Source: Trueperaceae bacterium
Lineage (GTDB): Bacteria > Deinococcota > Deinococci > Deinococcales > Trueperaceae
Direction: 5' to 3'
NCBI GenBank assembly: GCA_007121175.1
Contig: SKMG01000120.1
Span: 1 to 5,901 of the forward strand
Length of the DNA stretch: 5,901 nt
Below the pieces are notes generated by a model. It worked only from the letters and a program-made list of their open reading frames with translations, ran no database searches and was not told the origin of the DNA. A program made the translations under genes and the position numbers. Positions 1 through 4,511 of the stretch are shown here, in pieces; the first letter of the stretch is position 1, and each line of letters begins with the position of its first letter.

Positions 1-38
1 CGCTCGAGGCGCTCACGCCCGCCTCTTGGCCTCGAGCG
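1..38. repeat. Inverted repeat straddling the serine hydrolase stop codon
   Basis: The arms CGCTCGAGGC (1-10) and GCCTCGAGCG (29-38) are perfect 10-bp reverse complements around an 18-base spacer that contains the stop codon (13-15). In minus-strand mRNA this could form a 3'-end hairpin. Any following T-tract would lie outside the window, so a terminator cannot be confirmed. Confidence 0.4.
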
Positions 39-1755
39 TCATCCCCGGTACCTTGACGGTGAGCCGCTCGCTCCGCCCGGACGCGCGGTCGAACTCGAAG
101 CGCGCCCGCTTGTGCCGGAGCCGGACCAGCTCTGGAGTGAGCGAGATCGGCTCGAGCTCCTCGGGGGTGCCACCGGACTGCGTGACGAAGACCGTGTCAG
201 CACGGGCACTCACCGTGAACGAGAGGCCCTCGATAGCGCTATCGAAGGTGCCCAGCAGCTCTTCGACGATCTCGGCACCGAGCGTGATCCGCTTGCGGCG
301 GAAGCTGACGTCGTCGATCTCCGGCTCGATCGGCACGGCCACCGCATCGACGTCACCCTGGTCGTCGATCAGGAAGCGCACGCGTATCAGCTGGTCGAAG
401 AAGCTCACCAGATCCCACTCGAAGACGTCGTAGTGCACGTGCCGCAAGGCGGTCCAGTCCAGGCTGTCGACCAACCGCGCCTGCAGCGCTTCGCCGTCGG
501 GCCGCACCTCGAGGTCGGGATAGCCGTCGGCGTGGTAGCGGCCGGCGTAGTCGCCCAGCGGGTGGCTCGGAGGCGCGTCGGCCCGGCGCTCCGTCGCCGC
601 CGTGGTCTTACCGCTCGCCACCCCGCGAAACATCTCGTCATAGAGGCCGTGCATGCGCGCGCTCCAATCGCGCGCCTCGAGGCCGAGGGCGCGATCGAGC
701 GCCTCGTACATGAGCGCATCACGAAGCGGCATCATCGCTCCGTTGGTGAGCACCACCACGCCGGTACGCTCGCGCGGCACGAAGCCCACCATCAAACTGT
801 GGCCCTCGACGTTGCCGCCGTGCTGCACCAGCGTGTAGCCGCGATAGGGTTCGACGCTCCAGCCCAGCGCATAGGTGAAGACGGTGTTGCCCATGAGCTC
901 GCCCCACGGACCGCCGCCGGGGATCACCGTCACCGGCAGATGCAGTTGGGCGCAGGTCTCTTGCGACACGAGCCGGACGTCGCCCCAGCGGCCGCCATTG
1001 GCCTGGACGGTGAGCCAGCGGATCTGGTCGTCGAGGCTCGAGAACAGCGCTCCTGCGGCGCCGGGCGACACCTCGGTATGCTCCCCGAACGGCATCGCGA
1101 TCAGCCCCTTGGCCCGGCCCTCGTCGTCGCGGTCGACGCGGTACCCGAGGGCATTGACCTGCCCCTCGTGCGGCGGTTCGGGCACGAAGTTCGAGGCGGT
1201 CATCCCGAGCGGTTCGAAGATCCGCTCGCGAACGAAGTCCTCCCAACGCCGTTCGGCGACCCGCTCGACGACGTAGGCGGCGGCGTAGTACATCAGGTTG
1301 TTGTACTGGAAGCGCTCGCGGAAACTCGTGGAGAAGCGGAGGTGCCGCAGCCGCTCGACGAACTCGGCGCGCGGTAGGTCGAGTCGCCACGCTGCGAGGT
1401 CGTGACGGGGCATGCCGCTGCGATGGCTGAGCATGTCGCGCAGCGTCAGGTGCTCACTCGCGTAGGCGTCGTGCAGGACCAGCTCGGGCACGTACGTGCG
1501 CACCGGCGTGTCCCACGCCAGCTTGCCCTCGTCGACCAGCAGCGCCACGCTCATGGCGGTGAACGACTTCGTCACCGAGGCCATCGCAAAGCGCGTCTGT
1601 GGCGTGAGCGGCAACGCCCGTTCGACGTCACGCATGCCGTGCACGGCGCGGTGGACAACGTCGTCGCCATGGACGACGGCGATGGCGACGCCGGGGCAGT
1701 GCCAACCGGGCATGGCGTCCTGGATGTAGTCGTCGAAGTCGCGCCAGTCGGTCAT
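13..1755 (-). CDS. Serine hydrolase, beta-lactamase family (class C / PBP-like), cytoplasmic
   Basis: A 580-residue protein with the three signatures of the serine beta-lactamase/transpeptidase fold. The SxxK motif is Ser60-Val-Thr-Lys63 in 'MASVTKSFTA', the YxN motif is Tyr151-Asn-Asn153, and His312-Gly-Gly314 ('QHGG') replaces the KTG triad, as is common in class C-like esterases and peptidases. The family-typical 'LSHRSGMP' lies at 109-116. The catalytic domain covers about residues 8-355. Residues 395-580 form a C-terminal extension ('LGDYAGRYHADGYP') resembling the DUF3471-type beta-rich domains found behind such hydrolases. No signal peptide or membrane segment is seen at the N-terminus (MTDWRDFDDYIQDAM), so it is probably cytoplasmic and unlikely to be a true antibiotic-resistance beta-lactamase. 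The ATG has a strong GAGGAGG five bases upstream. It follows the phosphoribosyltransferase gene by 28 bp and is probably co-transcribed with it. The substrate cannot be deduced: an esterase, D-aminopeptidase or peptide amidase are all possible. Confidence 0.93.
   Translation of the reverse strand: MTDWRDFDDYIQDAMPGWHCPGVAIAVVHGDDVVHRAVHGMRDVERALPLTPQTRFAMASVTKSFTAMSVALLVDEGKLAWDTPVRTYVPELVLHDAYASEHLTLRDMLSHRSGMPRHDLAAWRLDLPRAEFVERLRHLRFSTSFRERFQYNNLMYYAAAYVVERVAERRWEDFVRERIFEPLGMTASNFVPEPPHEGQVNALGYRVDRDDEGRAKGLIAMPFGEHTEVSPGAAGALFSSLDDQIRWLTVQANGGRWGDVRLVSQETCAQLHLPVTVIPGGGPWGELMGNTVFTYALGWSVEPYRGYTLVQHGGNVEGHSLMVGFVPRERTGVVVLTNGAMMPLRDALMYEALDRALGLEARDWSARMHGLYDEMFRGVASGKTTAATERRADAPPSHPLGDYAGRYHADGYPDLEVRPDGEALQARLVDSLDWTALRHVHYDVFEWDLVSFFDQLIRVRFLIDDQGDVDAVAVPIEPEIDDVSFRRKRITLGAEIVEELLGTFDSAIEGLSFTVSARADTVFVTQSGGTPEELEPISLTPELVRLRHKRARFEFDRASGRSERLTVKVPGMTLEAKRRA
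230..245. repeat. 16-bp perfect palindrome inside the serine hydrolase gene
   Basis: TCGATAGCGCTATCGA is self-complementary over 16 bases, and after one mismatch two more pairs follow (CC 227-228 with GG 247-248). It lies in the C-terminal extension, across codons about 504-509 (FDSAIE). It may be chance or a protein-binding or methylation site; no second copy was noticed in the window. Confidence 0.4.
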
Positions 1756-1760
1756 GATGC

Positions 1761-1767
1761 CCTCCTC
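1761..1767 (-). promoter_or_regulatory. Strong ribosome binding site of the serine hydrolase
   Basis: Read on the minus strand the sequence is GAGGAGG-GCATC-ATG. This is a near-perfect anti-16S match with a 5-base spacer. It fixes the start at 1755 and shows that this genome uses canonical Shine-Dalgarno initiation for genes inside an operon. Confidence 0.8.
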
Positions 1768-1783
1768 GCTGGCCCGGCGCAGC

Positions 1784-2251
1784 CTAACCGGCGACGTCCT
1801 CGTGCCATGGCCACACCACGCACGATGGTACGTCGTCGAACAGCACCACGTCGGCGGCGTCGCGCCGGCCCTTCACGACCAGCGTCACGGCCTCCGCGTG
1901 CAACGCCTCGCGAGCCGCGCGCAGCGTCGCCCCGCTGACGCTGACATCGTCCACGATCAGCACCCGCTGACCACGTACATCGGGGACCACCTCGTCCACG
2001 ACGGGCGACTCCGTGAGCGGCGCGTTGGCGTCGTCGCGGAAGCGGAGGCGCAGCACCCTCAGCGGCACGCCGAGTTCGAACGCGGCCAGCGCGCCCGGCA
2101 CGATGCCGCCACGCGCCAGCGCCACGACGGCGTCGATGCGCCCGAGATCCGCCCGGGACAGCCGCTCGCGCAGTCGCTGTGCAACGCGCCCGAAGGGCAT
2201 CGGTACGCGTGTGTCGATCGGCTCGGGCGAGGTCGGGCGCGACTCGTTCAC
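1784..2251 (-). CDS. Phosphoribosyltransferase family protein (type I PRTase fold)
   Basis: A 155-residue protein when started at the GTG at 2251. That start has AAGGAG eight bases upstream and was preferred over an in-frame ATG 18 codons earlier, which would add the unlikely sequence MRPRPPPRGSVSSEGDDR. The signature of type I PRTases is clear: residues 97-110 read VLIVDDVSVSGATL, with the Asp101-Asp102 acidic pair and the PRPP 5'-phosphate loop. An earlier 'ALARGGIVPG' (about 45-54) is the conserved strand and loop that contacts pyrophosphate, and the C-terminal 'VVWPWHED' (145-152) resembles the aromatic-Pro-Trp tail of purine-type PRTases. The family transfers a ribose-5-phosphate group between PRPP and a base. 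The exact base (hypoxanthine, xanthine, guanine or other) cannot be read from this sequence, and the protein is shorter than classical salvage enzymes. It probably heads an operon with the serine hydrolase and is divergent from fabF. Confidence 0.9.
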   Translation of the reverse strand: MNESRPTSPEPIDTRVPMPFGRVAQRLRERLSRADLGRIDAVVALARGGIVPGALAAFELGVPLRVLRLRFRDDANAPLTESPVVDEVVPDVRGQRVLIVDDVSVSGATLRAAREALHAEAVTLVVKGRRDAADVVLFDDVPSCVVWPWHEDVAG

Positions 2252-2259
2252 GCGGTCAT

Positions 2260-2265
2260 CTCCTT
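2260..2265 (-). promoter_or_regulatory. Ribosome binding site that decides the GTG start of the phosphoribosyltransferase
   Basis: The minus strand reads AAGGAG-ATGACCGC-GTG. The spacing of 8 bases to the GTG at 2251 is good. The ATG inside the spacer is in another frame and reaches a stop after three codons (ATG ACC GCG TGA), so it is not the start. Confidence 0.7.
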
Positions 2266-2438
2266 CGCTGCTGACGGATCCGCGGGGCGGCGGGCGCGGG
2301 CGCAAGCGGGCAGGCTCCGCCCGGTGGGGAGTCCATCAAAACACGCCGGCCGGGAGGCGCGCGGCAGCAGCAGCCGGGCGAAGCACGTTTCTACCGCCGC
2401 GAGGCGCTGCCCTACCGTCGCTCGAGCGTCCGCTGTCA

Positions 2439-2444
2439 TAAGGT
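2439..2444 (+). promoter_or_regulatory. Possible -10 element (TAAGGT) for fabF, overlapping an SD-like AAGG
   Basis: TAAGGT fits the TAnnnT -10 consensus and ends seven bases before the ATG at 2452, the distance expected if transcription starts at the start codon itself (a leaderless mRNA). The same bases include AAGG (2440-2443), so they could instead be a weak ribosome binding site. No good -35 is seen about 17 bases upstream. The two readings cannot be separated from sequence alone. Confidence 0.35.
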
Positions 2445-2451
2445 AGCGAGC

Positions 2452-3768
2452 ATGGCCACCGTGTCCAGCGCACCGATGCCAGCTGCCAGCCACGCCACAC
2501 TCCCGCCAGCGGCCCGGGTGGTGGTGACGGGCCTGGGCGCGGTCACTCCTGTCGGCCTCACGGTGCCCGCATTCTGGGATGCGCTGGTGCGAGGCGTGAG
2601 CGGGGCGGCCCCGATCGCCTCCTTCGACGCCTCGGGCTGGAGCACGACCTTCGCCTGCGAGGTCAAGGGCTTCGATCCGCTGCTCAGGCTCGACCGCAAG
2701 GAGGTGAAGCGGATCGACCGCTTCGCGCAGTACGCGCTGCACGCAGCGATCGAGGCGGTCGAGGACGCCGGGATCGACTTCGCCACCTACCCAGCCGCGG
2801 TCCGCGAGCGCGTGGGCGTGGTGTTCGGCAGCGGGTTCGGCGGCATCCTCACGGTGCAGCAGCAGGCTGAGAACCTGGAGCAGGGCGGGCCCCGACGGAT
2901 CTCGCCGTTCTTCGTGCCGATGATGATCCCGGACATGGCCGCCGGCTTGATCGCCATGCGCTACGGCCTGCACGGGCCCAACCACGCGGTCGTCTCGGCC
3001 TGCGCCACCGGCAACCACAACATCGGCGACGCCATGCACACGATCCGGCGCGGCGAGGCCGACGTCGTCATCTGCGGCGGCAGCGAGGCGCCGATGTGCG
3101 AGCTGGGCGTCGGCGCGTTCGCCGCCTCGCGCGCCCTCTCGACGCGCAACGACTCGCCCGAAACGGCCAGCCGGCCGTTCGACGCGACGCGCGACGGTTT
3201 CGTGATGGGCGAGGGAGCCTCTGCGCTGGTGCTGGAATCGCTCGAGCACGCGCTCGCACGCGACGCGCGCATCTACGCCGAGGTCGCCGGCGTTGGCGCG
3301 TCCGCAGACGCGCACCACATGACCGCCCCGCACCCGGAGGGCCTAGGCGCACGACTGGCGATGCAACGGGCCCTGACCGCGGCCGGGCTCGCACTCGACG
3401 AGGTCGACACCGTCAACATGCACGGGACCTCGACCGGGCTCGGCGACGCGGCGGAGAGCGAGGCGATCCGGGCGCTCTTCGGCCCGCACACCGAAAGGCT
3501 CACGCCGACCTCGACGAAGAGCATGACCGGGCACATGCTCGGCGCCGCCGGCGCTGCCGAGGCGATCGCGTCGATCCTGTCGATCGTCCACGACGTGGTG
3601 CCGCCCACGATCAACTTCTCCGTGCCCGATCCGGCCTGCGATCTGCCGTACGCGTTCAACACGGCCGTCGAACGGCCTGTTCGAGTGGCGATGTCCAATG
3701 CGTTCGGCTTCGGCGGCCACAATACCTCCGCGGTGTTCGTGGCCTTCGACGAGCGCCCGGCGGCTTGA
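2452..3768 (+). CDS. fabF: Beta-ketoacyl-[acyl-carrier-protein] synthase II (KAS II, FabF)
   Basis: A 438-residue thiolase-fold condensing enzyme that elongates acyl-ACP with malonyl-ACP in the cytoplasmic type II fatty acid pathway. After a 20-residue Ala/Pro-rich leader, the N-terminal half begins at 'RVVVTGLGAVTPVG' (22-35). The active-site nucleophile is Cys184 in 'VVSACATGNHNIGDA'. The other catalytic residues are His324 ('NMHGTST'), Lys356 ('TSTKSMTGH') and His361, and the 'GFGGHN' loop is at 419-424. From memory, the E. coli FabF residues are Cys163, His303, Lys335 and His340; all four here are shifted by the same 21 positions, so the protein is collinear and intact. One small deviation is GTSTGLGD (325-332), where a Pro after GTST is usual. 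No acpP, fabD or fabG lies beside it, so this is a stand-alone copy. A KS from a specialised fatty-acid or polyketide pathway is less likely but not excluded. cueP follows after 55 bp. Confidence 0.95.
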   Translation: MATVSSAPMPAASHATLPPAARVVVTGLGAVTPVGLTVPAFWDALVRGVSGAAPIASFDASGWSTTFACEVKGFDPLLRLDRKEVKRIDRFAQYALHAAIEAVEDAGIDFATYPAAVRERVGVVFGSGFGGILTVQQQAENLEQGGPRRISPFFVPMMIPDMAAGLIAMRYGLHGPNHAVVSACATGNHNIGDAMHTIRRGEADVVICGGSEAPMCELGVGAFAASRALSTRNDSPETASRPFDATRDGFVMGEGASALVLESLEHALARDARIYAEVAGVGASADAHHMTAPHPEGLGARLAMQRALTAAGLALDEVDTVNMHGTSTGLGDAAESEAIRALFGPHTERLTPTSTKSMTGHMLGAAGAAEAIASILSIVHDVVPPTINFSVPDPACDLPYAFNTAVERPVRVAMSNAFGFGGHNTSAVFVAFDERPAA

Positions 3769-3795
3769 CGCTAGCTTGACGTCGGCTTCATGCCG
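3763..3795 (+). repeat. Three 11-bp phased direct repeats upstream of cueP
   Basis: Units start at 3763 (GCTTGACGCTA), 3774 (GCTTGACGTCG) and 3785 (GCTTCATGCCG). The first eight bases of units 1 and 2 are identical, and unit 3 matches six of those eight. The 11-bp period puts every copy on the same face of the helix, as in the tandem direct-repeat sites of many OmpR/PhoB-type response regulators. They lie 29-61 bases before the cueP ATG, and the first copy contains the fabF stop codon (TGA 3766-3768). A regulatory role is inference. Confidence 0.4.
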
Positions 3796-3812
3796 CGCCG
3801 ATGCGCTCTGGC

Positions 3813-3818
3813 TACCAT
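3813..3818 (+). promoter_or_regulatory. Possible -10 element (TACCAT) for a leaderless cueP transcript
   Basis: TACCAT fits TAnnnT and ends five bases before the ATG at 3824. No Shine-Dalgarno-like sequence precedes this ATG (gctaccatgccgc), so a very short or absent leader would explain how it is translated. TTCATG at 3787-3792 is 20 bp upstream, a long spacer. TTGACG at 3776-3781 is too far away (31 bp) to be a classical -35. Confidence 0.35.
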
Positions 3819-3823
3819 GCCGC

Positions 3824-4384
3824 ATGCCCAAGACCAGCGCTTCTCGCCCCCTCATGCCCTGGCTCCTCACCGCAACGCTCGCGATCGGCGCGATCGCCTA
3901 CGCGCAGGTGCCCGAACCGTCAACGTCGGCCTTGGAAGGCATCGACGCCTACGCCGCGATGGAGCTCGCCAACGCCTGGAAGGGCTCTGAGGTGATGTCG
4001 TTCGTGACGCCCCTGGCGGTGCACTTCGTGTTCCCGGACGGCCAGGAGGTCGAGATCGCCCTGCCCGACGACGTCATGGTGGTCTCGGTGGCGCCGTTCC
4101 TGAACTACACGCACCCGTGCCTGACGCACTACATGTCGGGCTGTCAGGGCGAACTGGTCAACGAGCCGTTCGAGGTGCGGGCCGTGCTCGGCGACGGGAC
4201 CGTGGTCATCGACGAGGTGGTGCCGAGCATGGCCAACGGCTTCATCGACCTGTGGCTCCCGCGCGGCGAGGCGATCGAGTTGACCTTCGAGCTCGACGGC
4301 TATCGGACGGTAGGCGTCGTGACGACCCATCGGGACAGCCCCACCTGCATCACCACGCTGCAGCTCGAGCCGGCAGGCGGCTGA
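3824..4384 (+). CDS. cueP: CueP family copper-binding protein, exported
   Basis: A 186-residue protein. Residues 1-27 form a Sec signal peptide: basic Lys3/Arg8, hydrophobic 10-25, and probable cleavage after AYA27 before Gln28. No lipobox Cys is present, so it should be soluble outside the membrane. The mature part matches the CueP family closely: 'AAMELANAWKG' (44-54), 'VTPLAVHFVFPDG', 'THPCLTHYMSGCQGEL', 'NGFIDLWLPRGE' and the end 'DSPTCITTLQL'. The three cysteines Cys99, Cys107 and Cys175 have spacings of 8 and 68, the same as I recall for Salmonella CueP (Cys96, Cys104, Cys172). In Salmonella the protein is periplasmic, induced by CueR, binds copper and helps supply SodC. The ATG at 3824 was chosen because it gives a clean signal peptide; an upstream in-frame ATG at 3698 would overlap fabF by 71 bases. 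No copper exporter, oxidase or SodC gene lies within the window, so the functional partner is unknown. Confidence 0.92.
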   Translation: MPKTSASRPLMPWLLTATLAIGAIAYAQVPEPSTSALEGIDAYAAMELANAWKGSEVMSFVTPLAVHFVFPDGQEVEIALPDDVMVVSVAPFLNYTHPCLTHYMSGCQGELVNEPFEVRAVLGDGTVVIDEVVPSMANGFIDLWLPRGEAIELTFELDGYRTVGVVTTHRDSPTCITTLQLEPAGG

Positions 4385-4485
4385 CGGCCGCGGCGACGGG
4401 GTAACGCCTCGGACCGGGCGGCTACCTCGCTGTCAGTGCCCCTCGCGAGAGGTTGCGCCTGCCCACGACCAGCAGAGCATCGTAT

Positions 4486-4509
4486 GGCGCCCGCCAAGCG
4501 GCGGGCGCC
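4486..4509. terminator. Perfect 10-bp-stem hairpin between convergent genes
   Basis: The left arm GGCGCCCGCC (4486-4495) and right arm GGCGGGCGCC (4500-4509) are exact reverse complements around an AAGC loop. The stem begins two bases after the stop codon of the minus-strand radical SAM gene and lies about 100 bases after the cueP stop. Its position and strength suggest a shared terminator or mRNA 3'-end stabiliser. No T-tract follows on either strand, so it is not a textbook intrinsic terminator. Confidence 0.6.
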
Positions 4510-4511
4510 GT

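Larger units (their letters stand above)
2252..2451. other. Divergent intergenic region between the phosphoribosyltransferase and fabF
   Basis: Two hundred bases of very GC-rich sequence that should carry the promoters for both divergent genes. The first part (about 2280-2335) is a run of GGC/GCG-rich sequence. The only AT-richer spots are around 2336-2344 (catcaaaac), 2387-2394 (acgtttct) and 2436-2446. I see a TAnnnT hexamer just before fabF but no convincing -35/-10 pair for the minus-strand gene. No small gene is supported here. Confidence 0.5.

Noticed and set aside
112..1377. A 421-codon plus-strand open frame opposite the serine hydrolase
   Set aside because: It lies wholly antisense to a gene with intact catalytic motifs, and its product is His/Arg/Val-rich with no recognisable domain. 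Long antisense frames are expected in GC-rich genes.
2248..3333. A 361-codon minus-strand frame ending in a GTGA overlap with the phosphoribosyltransferase start, resembling translational coupling
   Set aside because: Most of it is antisense to fabF and its product is low-complexity Arg/Ala/His-rich. The GTGA overlap arises from the ATGACCGCGTGA sequence beside the ribosome binding site.
3776..3818. A classical TTGACG -35 paired with TACCAT -10 for cueP
   Set aside because: The spacer would be 31 bp, far outside the 16-20 bp range. TTGACG is better explained as part of the 11-bp repeat.
3698..3823. An upstream in-frame start extending cueP by 42 residues into fabF
   Set aside because: The extension overlaps fabF coding sequence, would bury the signal peptide, and has no ribosome binding site.
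3920..4330. Minus-strand frame of 136 codons opposite cueP
   Set aside because: It is the complement of a well-supported exported protein and shows no domain, ribosome binding site or sensible composition.
4440..4453. Short CCTC-GCGA-GAGG hairpin with a GNRA-like loop in the cueP/radical SAM gap
   Set aside because: Only four base pairs; too short to call as a structured RNA or terminator.
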